A DNA stretch of 64,000 nucleotides from Cloeon dipterum (GCF_949628265.1 NC_088787.1:3400501-3464500); one strand, 5' to 3'. Positions 1-12,097 are shown, counted from the first letter of the stretch. The notes: generated by a model from the letters alone, not told the origin. Numbers and translations are program-made.

Positions 1-804
1 ATTTTAACAACTTAAAACAAGTTTTTTTTGGGTTTCCATTGAATTTTGAGCAAATTTGGAAAATATCCACATCCCTTCAATGACGTCACTGTGACATCAC
101 TGTGATATCACTCACGTCACGATTGCACTCCCGAAGAGACGAGGAATGAAAATGATGTCATATTGACATACCCACGGTGACCAAACGTTTTAATATTTTT
201 CCATTGACATTCGCAAGATATCAATATATGTATCTCTAAAATTTTCCAATTTTGAAAAAATTCAAAAAAATTGACGTGAGTGATATCACAGTGATGTCGC
301 AGTGACGTCGTTGAAGGGATGGGGAAATTTTCCAAATTTGCTCGAAATTCAATGGTAAACCAATAAAACTTTTCAGTTTGTTCAAAAATCAAAATTTAAA
401 GCCTTTTGAAAATACAATTATTTTCGTTTTATTGGTTTACCATTGAATTTCGAGCAAATTTGGAAAATTTCCCCATCCCTTCAACGACGTCACTGCGACA
501 TCACTGTGATATCACTCACGTCAATTTTTTTAAATTTTTTCAAAATTGGAAAATTTTAGAGATATTATATTGATATCTTGCGAATGTCAATGGAAAAATA
601 TTAAAACGTTTGGTCACCGTGGGTATGTCAATATGACATCATTTTGACATCATTTTCATTCCTCGTCTCTTCGGGAGTGCAATCGTGACGTGAGTGATAT
701 CACAGTGATGTCACAGTGACGTCATTGAAGGGATGTGGATATTTTCCAAATTTGCTCAAAATTCAATGGAAACCCAAAAAAAACTTGTTTTTAGTTGTTA
801 AAAT
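1..804. repeat. Large fold-back (inverted-repeat) element, CRE-rich
   Basis: Bases 1 to about 368 are repeated in reverse complement at about 428 to 804, with a spacer of roughly 60 bases. Both arms carry the palindromes TGACGTCA and GTGATATCAC in a fixed order, followed by a GAAGGGATG block. The left arm starts at the window edge, so the element may extend further left. There is no coding sequence or transposase inside. It looks like a non-autonomous fold-back or MITE-type element. Confidence 0.85.
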
Positions 805-810
805 AAAAAT

Positions 811-1075
811 CGTGACGTGAGTGATATCACAGTGACGTCACAGTGACGTCATTGAGGGAATGGGAAATTTTCCAAATTTGCTCAAAATTCAATGGAAAAC
901 CAACAAAACTTGTTTTAGATGTTCAAAATAAAAATTTAAAGCCTTTTGGAAATACAAAATTTTTCGTCATTTTCACGTCACTGACATCATTTTTCTTGCA
1001 CTTAAGTGCAATTGTGACGCGAGTGATATCAAAGTGATGTCACAGTGACGTCATTGCAGGGATGGAAAATTTAAT
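811..1075. repeat. Diverged partial copy of the fold-back arm
   Basis: This repeats the arm sequence of the element at 1-804: GTGATATCAC, TGACGTCA, then the block ending in GGGATGG. A second, shorter unit of the same kind starts near 1015. Between them are AT-rich bases also seen in the spacer of the first element. It appears to be a truncated or nested copy. Confidence 0.7.
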
Positions 1076-1361
1076 GCTTGAATAAGGAAATCAGTAAATA
1101 TTTTTATTTTATAAAATGGAAAAAACTCCATGTTTTCGATTGGTTGGAAACGCAAATAATTTGCGTTGGCTGGGAGATTAAGATTATTAAAATAAAAGTG
1201 ACAAGCGTGACGGGGCTACTTTTTCCGCTGATGCTCTTAACGGTGGAGATTCCTTACACTCAGAATTATATTGTATGCGATGTATGTGACAATAAAATAT
1301 AATTCATATGTGTGTTCTTGGTTCCTAATCAAAAAATTAATTGAATTTTCCAGGAAAAAAT

Positions 1362-1818
1362 ATAACTGTGATGTCATATTGATATCACCAGGGTGACGTC
1401 AAATTGACGTCACTAAATGTCCGTCACTATGGGATCATATTGACATCATTATGATATCACGACCAAAAAATTTTTCCCAGAAAATTATTTTTATTGCATT
1501 TTTAAAACTTGAGGTTGAAAATGCTATTAAAATGATTTAAAGAGAATTTTCTGGGGAAAATTTTTTGGTCAAGACATCACCTCAAGTGACGTCAATATGA
1601 CGTCATATTGACGTCACTCCAGGTTGGAGCTCGGATTACGGATCCAAAAACTGTCAGTTTTGAAAATGCTATTAAAATAATATCATTTGGGGAAAATTTT
1701 TTGGTCGTGATATCATAATGATATCAATATGATCCAATTGTGACGGACATTAAGTGACGTCAATATGACGTCACCCGGGTGATATCATGTGATGTCAATA
1801 TGACGTCACAGTGATATT
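1362..1818. repeat. Second fold-back element with dense TGACGTCA sites
   Basis: The left arm (about 1362-1478) matches the right arm (about 1688-1818) in reverse complement, including the CGACCAAAAAATTTTT block and several TGACGTCA and GATATCA sites. The middle holds a diverged internal repeat (TTGAAAATGCTATTAAAAT occurs twice). The element ends about 30 bases past the donor of the last visible MRJP exon, so it lies in an intron or just downstream of that gene. Confidence 0.75.
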
Positions 1819-1849
1819 TTTTTTCTTGCAGGGTAAGTTGGTGACGTAC

Positions 1850-4800
1850 CTCATGAAATCGCTGTTCCTGAAATAATTGGGAAGTATTCCAATAAAGTAT
1901 TTTGGTACTATTCCAAAAGGCGGCATACATGGTCCCGTGATTGTCTATCTTCATTTTATATGAATGAGTTACACTCCAGTTTCCTATTAGTTTCGGATAA
2001 GCAGTTCGAGTTCCTTTGCGAAGTGCGTCAACGGAAATTGAATACAGTTCGGTGGAGTTCCATTTGCTGAGGTAGAGCTTTCTCGCTTCCTCCTTAGGGG
2101 ACAAGGCAATGGATGCAACCTCGATTCCTGATGTTCCCACCAGCCAAGATTGTTTTCTTTCCAAACTAAAGACAACAATGTGTCGTCCGCTCCAACTCGA
2201 GATATATGCCAAGGATTCATTTGGCGTTTCGTCGAGCACCATGTCGTTCATGTGCGTGTACCTCCGATATTGAAATTCATGAATGAGTTCAGTCTGATCC
2301 ATGTTGGACAAGTGGATGAACCATAATTTGGCATTGCATTTGCCGCTACCGCCGTCCAGCACCCACAGCCTGCCAACAGAGTCCACTTGAAGCCCTCTTG
2401 CTTCTTCAATTTTTTCTAAGCAGTTACCCTTTTCCTGAAAAAAAGGAAATTCATGTGTTTTGGAAAAATCTTCATCGGATTGACTTTTGGCATTGCAAAT
2501 TTGTTAAGAGTAACCCGAGTTTTCAAAATGTATTTACCAACCATTTTTTAACTATCACACTTGCTAAAAACCCGTGTCTTTGGAAAATTTTACAGGCGTT
2601 TTCCATGACTCTTTTTTCACCTGTGCATTTTACATTTTGTGGCGCAAGAATCAACTGCGGAGGGATGTAAAAACTATTTTGCTTCGTCTCATTAGTAATT
2701 TTTTTCTGGATGCAAATTTCTAAAAGCCAAACGTGATTGAACTACCACTACTCTTTGAAAAGAAACAACAATATTTTCTGATCATCCTGACCATGTGAAA
2801 TCCAGAAAATTAAAAAGTCAACTACTCTTTACATGAAAGTAGAATACAAATTCAATAAATTCGACTATAAAGCGACAGTTTTCATTTTTTGATTGTTACT
2901 CTTTAATTTTCCGACTTACATGCATGTCCCACGAAGGGAATGGAGTGAGCTTTGGGGACGCAGAGGACGCGTTGCTCGTCGGCAGAGACACCAGACTGAC
3001 CGGAATGCCATCTACTCTACCAAGGCTCAGGAAGATCCTTGATCCGAACACAGCCATGAAAAGAGGTGCAATATTCTCAGGCTTAAAAGCTCCAGCTACC
3101 AAGTCCTGTATCATTTTTTCCTGCGATGGCCACTCGTAGTCCAATCCAGCGGGCCACTCGAAGACTTGCTTGAAGTTGACGGTGGTGGCCAATGTAACTA
3201 TTTCGGTCGTTGTATGAATTTGGGTCGAGGTCGTGGCTGTTACGGGCATTGACTCAGGCGTCGCAGTGGTTGTTGGAATGGACAAACTAGCAGGCGTTGG
3301 TTCGGTCTTAGGGGAAATAGTTGTGGTGGTTGGTCTGGCTTTTGTAACTGAAATAAAAATAATTCAAAATGAAGTCGTTTATCTAGCATGAATTCTTTTT
3401 GATTCGTCGTATTTTAGCAAAAATCATTACATTAAAGTGCTCGTCTTTGAATTATATTAACCAAATTCATCAATTAACAAGCTTTCGAGGCAACTATATT
3501 CAGAGCAAACTTACATTTCGAGTCCTCGATGTGGTGTGATGGTGCACTGTCTGTGGCCTTTATTAACCTTATCCTTGGCTTAAACGTTGAATTTTTAAGC
3601 TCGGTCATCCAAAAGGTTCCCCACGAGTCCAATGCAAAAGTAAATGGCACTTGGGTAGCCAGATTTTTAGCCTAAAAAGTTTAACGGACTGTTATCAATT
3701 TTAATAGGACCAAGGTTAATATGGCAGAATATACACAAATTCTGCAATCTAAAGTACACTGATATAATATTAGCCAATATTGAAAGACATTCTTAAATAG
3801 AATCGCACAGTTCATATTTAAATTGGCAACGAACCTCATAAAAAGGCTGCTCCTCAAATGGCTGCGATGTGTTCCAAGAGTGTATGTAGCTTTTGTGCCA
3901 AAAGGCGGTATACATGATCCCGTGACTGTCAATCAGCATTCTATATGGTTTACCACTCCATATTCCGATTCGTGTGGGATATACAAATCGAGTTCCGTTA
4001 CGAAGTGCGTCAACGGAAATTGAAAACAGGTAATTGTTGTTCCAAGTGCTGACGTATAACAGTCTTGGTTCCGCATCCTTAGGGGATATGGCAATGGCAT
4101 AGGACTTTAATATTGTCGTGTTGACAATCCAGGATTCTTTTCTTTCCAAACTAAAGACGATAATGCGTTCTGCAAGATAATTTGAGATGTATGCCAAGGT
4201 TCCATTGGGTGTTTCGTCGAGCACGAAGTCGTGCATCCAGTTGTAATAGGAAAACTGATGAACGAGTTCAGGGTGATCGTTGTTGGACAAGTCGATTATC
4301 CATAGTTTGGCAGTTTGGGCAGTGCAAGTCTTGCTACCGTCGTCCAGCACCCACAGCCTTCCAACGGAGTCCACTTGCATCCCTAATGCTACTTCTATTA
4401 GTTGACAGTGACTCAATCCCTGCAAAAAAAAGTATATTGATGTGTTTTTGAACAAAACTTCGTTGGAAATCTACAAAATTCGATGTAAAGTGACTTTCCG
4501 CTAAGCGCGTATATTTGATTTGAAATATTTAATTTTCAAACTCACCTGCATTTGCCCCGGAGGGAATGCAACGAGATTCAGGGATCCAGAGCACGCGCAG
4601 TTCGTCGGCAGAGTCACCAGAGTCTCCGGAATTAAAATGTGAGATCCAATAAGTCTATCAAGGGTGAGGAAGATCCTTGTTCCGTAGACAGCCATGAAAA
4701 TTGGTGTAATTTTATCGTTAGTAAAATTTCCCCGAGTCGTAGTAATATGCAATTTCCAACTGTCGGGCCAATAGTAGTCCATTCCAACGGGCCACTCGAA

Positions 4801-4872
4801 GATCTGAGTGAAGTTGACGGCGGTTGTCAAAGAAAGGTGGAGCAAAGCGATGACAAAGAAGCAACGATTCAT
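1850..4872 (-). CDS. MRJP/yellow-like fusion gene with two propeller units, 3' end off the window
   Basis: MRJP/yellow family protein; the family is generally secreted and folds as a beta-propeller. Exons on the minus strand: 4872-4546 (ATG, signal peptide, N-terminus ending PGQMQ), 4419-3835 (core, with VDSVGRLWVLDDGS and VLDETPNGTLAYIS), 3671-3515, 3347-2920, 2434-1850. All phases agree (0, 0, 1, 0). The fourth exon is chimeric. It begins with the Thr/Pro-rich stalk seen at the end of the other array genes. Near 3185-3200 it then joins the N-terminal MRJP sequence (TTVNFKQVFEWPAGLDYEWP) without a signal peptide. The next exon is a second full core, ending FQEQRFHE. About 694 codons are visible with no stop. 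The last exons must lie to the left, or have been lost to the repeats there. The alternative is two separate genes, but the second unit then has no signal-peptide exon of its own. Confidence 0.8.
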
Positions 4873-5065
4873 GATTCAAACGTTTCTAATCTGAAAAAAG
4901 CGGAAAAAGTAATAGAAGTGGTTTTATTTGCTTGGAAACAACAGAAAATAAAACAAAAATTAGAAATCCGAAGAGAAACTTAGTTTTTTCCAATAATTTT
5001 GTATAGTATAAGACAGATATTTTAAAGTAATAAAGTGGCAACAGCCAGCTTCCAAGAAAACGAAC

Positions 5066-5165
5066 CTACTCGCTAAGTAAAAACTGGGACGAACTGCACA
5101 GCTAGATCGCAGAGTCAAAAGTCCTTCAGAAGCTACGAACTCTCCTCTAAAAAAGGCAGCCTTTA
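5066..5165 (-). promoter_or_regulatory. Predicted core promoter and 5' noncoding exon of the fusion gene
   Basis: This block is conserved upstream of four array genes. It has an AT-rich TATA-like stretch (minus strand TTTTTTAGAGG near 5150), about 80 bases of shared sequence and a splice donor after position 5066 (AG then GTTCG). A matching acceptor lies just before the coding exon at 4891-4893. The role is inferred from position and conservation. Confidence 0.5.
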
Positions 5166-6185
5166 CTCCCGGAAATTCGTCATGCTCTTTAGTGATTGGT
5201 TGTTTAAGTGTGTTTAATGGGGGTGGTGGGGAAATTTCCATTTGATATTTATATTTAATAAATATTTGTATTTACCCTAAGCAATTAGATCAATGTGCAA
5301 CAGTCAATAAATTTCATCACAAACAAAACTACTTGATATGAAAAAACGTCTAGAATGCTAAAGTATCTAAGAAGTACGACCCTGCTCATTTACATTTCTA
5401 GTGTCCTGATAAAAAGAGATGACTTCCGGCTGATAATTTTTCATTTGAGACTTCTGATAAACTTGGAGGGGTATACAAGGCGTGCGGCTGCCGGTGTTAT
5501 AAACGCTGACCACCAACAAATACTATAATTTAGAAAAAAAATAATTGTTTCACGACTTTCAGCAGTAGTGAGGTCTAAGAAAGAAATTGAATAAGACTCG
5601 CTATGAGAATTTGAAGATAATTTTCTTATTTATTGTAATTTAATTAACTCAATGCGTATTTTTTTATGTTGGCGGAGTTTGGACTCCGACAGCTTGACCT
5701 CCTTTCACGTAAAATAGTTCATTTCCCTTGGCGAAACTATTCTGCTCCTTTGTGCTGTCCCTGGGAAGCACCTGGTCGTCAAGCCACCTGAATTCACCGG
5801 CTTAGCTTCTAGTTTTCGTCTTGGGCAACCACAAATTCGGGCTTGCCATGCACACATTTATTTGATTGACTCAAGTTCAAACACAAAATAACTATCTAAA
5901 TCCATCTTTAAGACCATTTCTCCCAGTGCGTCCAAATCTAGTTCGGTTTTAATGTGACTCTAAATCATATTTTTGCTTTCACTGTATTTGTTTTTTAACT
6001 ATTCCCAGTTCCATGTTGACTGTTTGTTTTAAATGATGCATTATTACAGTTAATTTGTTAATCGCCCGTTTTGTACATTTTAACAAAATTACAGTTTGTT
6101 TCACAGTCAGTTTTAACCGATTTAGGCATTCTAAAAATCGACTAATTTAAAAATAAGAATCACTCAAATCGCGAGCTGAGACAAA
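5166..6185. other. Intergenic spacer between MRJP genes
   Basis: AT-rich spacer. The part next to the promoter (5170-5260) contains a GGTGGTGGGGA block shared with the other MRJP upstream regions. The rest is mostly unique. A short open frame at 5664-5801 is listed separately. No RNA gene was seen. Confidence 0.6.
5664..5801 (-). pseudogene. Possible coding-exon relic, unidentified
   Basis: A minus-strand frame of 45 codons between stops, containing RWLDDQVLPRD and ending GGQAVGVQTPPT then TAA. It is more GC-rich than its surroundings and reads like a C-terminal exon of a secreted protein. No start codon and no convincing acceptor with matching upstream exon was found, so it may be a stranded fragment or chance. 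Confidence 0.25.
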
Positions 6186-8125
6186 TCATCTTCTCGTAAA
6201 AATCAAGCGAAGGGGGCGTGACTGCGATCCGTTTGCATCGCACTGCACTTCCACGGCGGCGACATCTTCATTTTTCTCAAAGATAACGGATATTTGCTGG
6301 GCCTCGTTGGTGGTTTGCGGAGTTAAATTGATTCTCCTCTGTCGCAGGACGAGCCAAATAATGATTAAACTCAACAACAAGTTTGAGCAGATCAGAGTGA
6401 TAATTATCCAAGCTTCGTTCGAAATTTTGGACAGGATGCTGCTCTCCTGCACCTCGGTTGTGGCATTTTTTTCAGCAGGCGTCCAAGATTTTGAAGTGGT
6501 TAGAATGGACAATGTAACAGGCATTGGTTCAGTCTGAGGGGAAATGGTTCTGGTGGTTGGACTGGCTGGTGTAACTGAAATTAGAATAAATCAAAATGAA
6601 GTCGTTTATCTAGCACGGAACCCTTATTGATTCGTTGCTTTTTAGCAACAATCCTAACAAAGAGCTCGTCTTTGGCACATATTATAAAAATTAACGATTA
6701 ACAAGATTATGTTCAGAGCAAGCTTACCTGTTGAGTTCTCGTAGTTGTATGATTTTGCACCGACTGCGGCCATTAACAGCCTGTACCTTGGCTTAGTCGC
6801 TGATTTATTAAGCTCAGTCAGCCATAAGCTTCCCGACAAGTCCAAGGCAAAAGTAAATGGCATATATGTATTCAGATTTCCAACCTAAAAATGTAACGGA
6901 ATTTTGTAATTTTAGCTAAGATCAAAGGATAACATAGGAGAAGAAAAATAAAATGATAGCCAATAACAAAATCAATCTTAAATAGAATCAGAAATATATA
7001 TAATAATTAAATTGGTGACGTACCTCATAAAAACGCTGCTCCTCAAATGGCTGGGATGTGTTCCAAGAGAGTATGAAGTTTTTCTGCCAAAAGGCGGCAT
7101 ACATGGTCCCGTGACTGTCAATCAGCATTCGAAATAGTCTTCCTTCCCATTGTCCAATTTGTCTCGGATTTGCAGTTTTATCTCCGTTACGAAGTTCAGT
7201 AACGGAAATTGAAAACAGGACATTGGTGTTCCAATAGCTGACGTATAACTGTCTCGGTTCCTCCTTAGGGGAAAGGGCAACGGAATAGGACTTTAATCCT
7301 GGCGTTTGCACAATCCAAGATTGATTTCTTTCCAAGCTAAACACGACAATGTGTTCTGCACCATAATTTGTGACGATTGCCAAGGTTCCATTGGGTGTTT
7401 CGTCGAGCACGAAGTCGTGCATAAAATAGCGGAAAGAAAATCGATGCATGAGTTCGATGCGGTCGTTGTTGGACAAGTCAATTGTCCATAGTTTTGCATT
7501 GCAATTGTCGCTACCGCTGTCCAGAACCCACAGCCTGCCAACGGAGTCCACTTCCACCCCTGTTGCAACTTCAATTCTGTTGCAGTCACCAATTCCCTGC
7601 AAAAAAGTATATTGGTGTGTTGATGAACAAATATCACTTTTTAATTTACACTTAACACCAATAACAATATTTTCATTTGATCCAGACCATGTGAATTCTA
7701 GAAAATTCAAAAATTAAGCTCCCCAATTCATGAAAATACAGTAAAAATTAACAAAATATTGAATGTTGTCGCTAAGCAAATATGATTTGAATGTTACTCT
7801 TTATTTTCACACTTACATGCATGTCCCACGAAGGGAATGGAGTGAGCTTTGGGGACGCAGCGCTCCTCGTCGGCAAAGACACCAGACTCGCTGGAATATC
7901 ACTATATTTATACAGGCTGAGGAAGATCCTTGTTCCGTAGACAGCCATGAAAATTGGTTCAATTTTCTCTGGTTTGAAAGTTCCGTCTTTCAAGGCCTGT
8001 GCCCTGTCCGCCTCCGACGGCCACTCGTAGTCCATTCCGTCGGGCCACTCGAAGACTTGAGTGAAGTTGACAGCGGTGGCCAACGATAGGTGGAGCAAAG
8101 CGATGACAAAAAAGCATGTATTCAT
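6186..8125 (-). CDS. Membrane-anchored MRJP/yellow-like protein
   Basis: Predicted 475 aa. Exons: 8125-7817, 7596-7024, 6884-6728, 6574-6186. Residues 1 to about 19 are a signal peptide (CFFVIALLHLSLATA). The MRJP propeller domain runs to about residue 345, with FEWPDGMDYEWPSE, VDSVGRLWVLDSGS, IDSHGTMYAAFW and FTFALDLSGSLWLTEL. The last exon gives a Thr/Ser/Pro-rich stalk, a membrane helix at about 402-424 (IIITLICSNLLLSLI within it), then RQRR and a tail of about 50 residues. The topology implied is extracellular propeller, stalk, single pass, short cytoplasmic tail. The tail stops at TGA where the paralogue at 22.9 kb has CGA, and the homologous sequence continues beyond the stop. The ligand is unknown. 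Classical yellow and MRJP proteins lack this anchor. Confidence 0.9.
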
Positions 8126-8138
8126 GGCTCAAACGTTT

Positions 8139-8844
8139 CTGAAGTTTAAAAATAGTATTTTTTATATAAAAAGGCTTTTCTGTGTTTGGTTTGTTTAGCG
8201 TATTGTGGAAGGGGGTTTTACCTTTGATCTTTTCATTAAATAAATATTTTTATTTACTCTAAACAATCAGATCAATGTGCTATTTATTTAGCAATTAATA
8301 AATTTTATTTGCTATAAAATGCTTGATAATGACCAAACGTATCAAAAAAGTAAAAAAAACTGTTCGCTGGGTAAAAACGGAGGAGAAGCTGTGTTTTTCC
8401 TAGTCCTAGCTACTAAAATAGCACGCTCCTTTCTCTGACCCCTTTATTAAAATGAAAAGAAAAGCAATGAAATTAAAAAAAAAATGTAGACTTCGACACC
8501 AAAACTACTCATGCGACTGGTGTTTTAAACGTTTGATATTAAAGTGTGACTTTGAATTTAGTTTAGTATTTGTTTTGCTGTTTATTCATAAGATATTCAT
8601 AGATAAAAAATACTTAGAAATAACCGAAATAACGAGGTTTATTATTCTAAATAATTACAATACATGTTAAAGGAAAACATTCAAAGTGTTTAGCTAAATT
8701 TTTTTTATACATCTTAAGGACCAAGTTCCGATGGTGCTCATGGCAAAATTTCTAGGTATTGCACTGGGGAACTATCTTCACAATTTGGTGACCTGAAAGG
8801 TCCCGCAGTGCAACTTCATCGGTTGAGCGCAAGGGCCGACTTCG
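8139..8844. other. Intergenic spacer upstream of the 6.2-8.1 kb gene
   Basis: An acceptor-like AG at 8138-8140 implies an upstream noncoding exon for the 6.2-8.1 kb gene. The TATA-like block shared by other members is poorly conserved here. At 8740-8844 lies decayed sequence homologous to the cytoplasmic-tail exon of the 22.9 kb gene, now past the stop codon of the next gene. No independent gene was seen. Confidence 0.5.
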
Positions 8845-10972
8845 TCAATCACGAGTGAAGCTCGAGACGCCTCTCCAGATTTCTCCGTCCTCGGCATCGC
8901 TTTCACTCAGATCGCAGACTGAGACAAATTGTCTGCTCGTAGGCGTCAGGAAAAGGGGGTGTGGCGGAAGCCTGGTTGTATACGTGACTTCCTCGAACCG
9001 CTCTTTCGCGGGGCCGACGTTATCTTTAATGTCACGCAAAACGGACCGTTGTTGGGAGTCGTTGGTGTTTTGCGGAAGGGCATAGTTTTTCTTTATTATC
9101 CGGATGAATAACCAAATTATGAAAAGATTAAACAAGATTGCGCTCAACGCGATGGCGCAGACCAACATGATGTTTAACAGCCGATATTGGTGCGAATTTT
9201 CTGTCAGGGTACTTTTTTTCTGCACCTCGGTTGCGGCAGTTTCCTCAGCATCCGTCGAAGATTTTGTTTTGGTCGGAATAGACCACATGGACCGTTCTGT
9301 AATGGTAACAGGTTTGGTAATTGGTTTAGTCTTTTATTAAATTGTTGTGGTTCGAATGGCTGGTGTAACTTAATTAAGAATTAATAAAAATGATGTCGTT
9401 TACTCCAGCATAAACAATTTTTTTCGTCGCTTTTAGCAACAAAACAAAGTGCTTGTCCGTAATTAAATACAGAAAAATTCAAAGATTAAAAAGGTTTAGA
9501 GCAAACAACTTACTTGACATGGCACCGACTGCAGCCTTAAGTAGTCTGTACCTGGGTTTACCCGCAGTTTTATTAAGCTCAGTCATCCAAAAGGTTCCCG
9601 ACGAGTCAAAGGCAAAAGTAAACGGCATGGAAGTACCCAGATTTTTAACCTAAAAAGTGAAACGGGCTGTTGTCAATTTAGCTAAGACCAAAGGATATAT
9701 TTAAGAAATAAGACTCTACACAAAACTTCATCAATGTAAGATATACTTAACAAAAATTGACCAGTGATAGGATCGCCGATTTCTTATTTTTAAATTGGTG
9801 ACGTACCTCATGAAAAGGCTGCTCCTCAAATTCCTGGAAACTTTTGCTCAAGGATATGTAGTATTTCCACCAAAAGGCAGCATACATGGTCCCGTGACTG
9901 TCAATCAGCATTCTATATGGCATTGCAGCCCATCTTCTGATTAGTGTTGGATATGCAATTCGAGTTCGGTTACGAAGTGCAGCAACGGAAATTGAAAACA
10001 GTTCATTGGAGTTCCAATTGCTGACGTAGAGCTGTCTCGGTTCCTCTTTAGGGGACAGGGCAAGGGAATAGGACTCTAATCCTGGCGTTTCCACAATCCA
10101 AGATTCATTTCTTTCCAGACTAAACACGACAATGTTTAATTGATTCCACCGCTCGATGTAGGCAAAGGTTTCGTTGGGCGTTTCGTCCAGCACAAAGTCG
10201 TTCGCGAAAAAGTAAAAAGAAAATCGATGGATGAGTTTGGTCTGATCGTTGTTGGACAAGTCGAAAGTCCATAGTTTTGCATAGCAATTGTCGCTACCTC
10301 TGTCCAAAACCCACAGCCTGCCGACAGAGTCCACTTGCAGCCCTCTTGCTTCTCCAATTTTGTTGCAGTCACCTTTTCCCTGCCAAAAAGTATATTGATG
10401 TTTTTTTTTAACAAATCTTTATCGGAATACCACTTTTGGCACTGTAAAAATTAGAGAAAGAAAACACCGAATCGTACCTCTAATATGAGAAAAATAGTTA
10501 AATATATCCATAGCCTTATTGTTTTTAAAATATATGAAAATTTTAATAATATGGCTGTCCAATCCATGAATATAGAATAAAAATCTACAAAATTCAACTA
10601 AAAGATAACTTTTTGCGCAAAGTGCATATGATTTAAATGTTACTATTTAATTTTCACACTTACATGTGTGTTCCTTGAAGGGAATGGAGTGAGATTCGGG
10701 GACGCAGAGGACTTGCTGCTCGTCGGTAAAGACACCAAAGTAACCGGAATGCCATTTACTTTATCAAGGCAGAGGAAGATCCTTGTTCCATAGACAGCCA
10801 TGAAAATAGGTTCAATTTTGTCTGGTTTGTAAGTTCCATATTTCAAGGCCTGTATCCTTTTCCCCTCGGAAGGCCACTCGTAGTCCAATCCATCGGGCCA
10901 CTTGAAGACCTGAGTGATGGCAGTGGCATATGAAAAGTGGAGCAAAACGATGACAAAGAAGCAAGGATACAT
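8845..10972 (-). CDS. MRJP/yellow-like protein; last exon altered by stop codons near its normal start
   Basis: Exons: 10972-10664 (ATG, signal peptide, VFKWPDGLDYEWPSE), 10379-9807 (core, 191 codons as in the 6.2 kb gene), 9649-9514, then a stalk/membrane exon ending at 8845. The conserved acceptor position (9369) would lead in frame to ITPAIRTTTI and then TAA TAA, giving a short secreted protein. A downstream AG at 9297-9298 restores the frame exactly (KRSMWSIPTKTKSS) and retains the stalk, the membrane helix (LLNIMLVCAIALSAI) and a tail of about 85 residues. The core carries VDSVGRLWVLDRGS and IDSHGTMYAAFW. Which form is made cannot be told from sequence. The tail ends SSFTRD after a small frame-changing difference from the 22.9 kb copy. 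Confidence 0.82.
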
Positions 10973-11173
10973 GACTCAGTCGTTTCTGATCTGAAAAAAG
11001 TAATAGAACTGGTTTGATTTGCTCTTGGAAGAAACAAAAAAGAAAACAAATATTAAAAAAATAAAAAGAGCAACCTAGTTTTTCGTCTAGGCGTGAGAAT
11101 TATTTTTGTATAGTATCAGACGAATATTTGAGAAAAATTAAGTGGCAAAAAGCTAGCTTCCAAGAAAACGAAC

Positions 11174-11270
11174 CTACTCGCTAAGTAAAAACTGGGACGA
11201 ACTGCACAACTAGATCGCAGAGTTGAAAGTCCTTCAGAAGCTATAAACTCTCCTCTAAAAAAGGCAGCCT
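11174..11270 (-). promoter_or_regulatory. Predicted core promoter and 5' noncoding exon of the 8.8-11.0 kb MRJP gene
   Basis: Same conserved block as upstream of the other array genes: TATA-like TTTTTTAGAGG near 11257, shared sequence, and a splice donor after 11174. An acceptor-like CAG lies just upstream of the ATG at 10972. Confidence 0.5.
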
Positions 11271-11274
11271 TTTA

Positions 11275-12097
11275 CTCCCGGAAATTTTCATGCTCTTTAG
11301 TGATTGGTTGTTCAAGTGTATTTAATGGAGGTGGTGGGGAGATTTCCCTTTGATATTTATGTTTAAAAAATATTACTATTTATCCTAAACAGCGAGATCA
11401 ATGTGCCATTTATTTAATAATCAATAAAGATATTCACAAACAAATTTTTATTAAACAAAACGTGCAAAATGCATAAGTATCCAAAAAGAAGGAGCCTGCT
11501 CGCTGGGTAAAAAACAGAGGCGAAACTGAATCTATGTCGCAGAGCAAAGAGAACAAACGGAACCTTAGATAAGGAGATTTTAATTGCAACCTCTCGCAAC
11601 GATTTCGAGGCGAAACTGTGTTTTTCCTAGTCTAGCAACCAACATATCACGCTCTTTTCTATGTCCCGTTTACTAAAATTAGAGGACAAAGTGACGAAAC
11701 TAAAAAATTATAGACTTTGAAACCAACTAATCATGACTGGTATTTTCAACGTTTGATATTAAACTGAGGCTTTAATTTAGTTTAGTTGTTTGCTGTTTAT
11801 TCTCATAAGACATCAATGGAATAATTGATAAAAATACATATAGAAATAACCGAAATAACGAGGTTTATTTTTCAAAAAGTACAATACATGTTAATGGAAA
11901 ATACGTCATAGTATGTTTAGTTAAATTATTTTTATACTTCTTCAGAACCAAGATCCGATGGTGCCCATGGTACAATTTCTAGTTATTGCACTGAGGAACT
12001 ATATTCACAATTTGATGACCTGGAAGGTCCCAGTGCAACTTCATCGGTTGAGCAAGGGCCGATTTCGTCAATCACGAGTGAAGCTCGAGGCACCTCT
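11275..12097. other. Intergenic spacer between MRJP genes
   Basis: The left end (about 11940-12097) is decayed cytoplasmic-tail sequence of the next MRJP gene, lying past its premature stop. The rest repeats the spacer upstream of other array genes, including a GGTGGTGGGGA block near 11330. No separate gene was seen. Confidence 0.55.

Noticed and set aside
843..1302. Plus-strand open frames of 64 and 74 codons in the left repeats
   Set aside because: They run through inverted-repeat sequence, have no homologous features and change with copy divergence.
3283..3285. Start of a separate MRJP gene at 3285
   Set aside because: The codon is TTG, there is no signal peptide after it, and the frame is open upstream to a good acceptor at 3348, so it is internal to the fusion gene.
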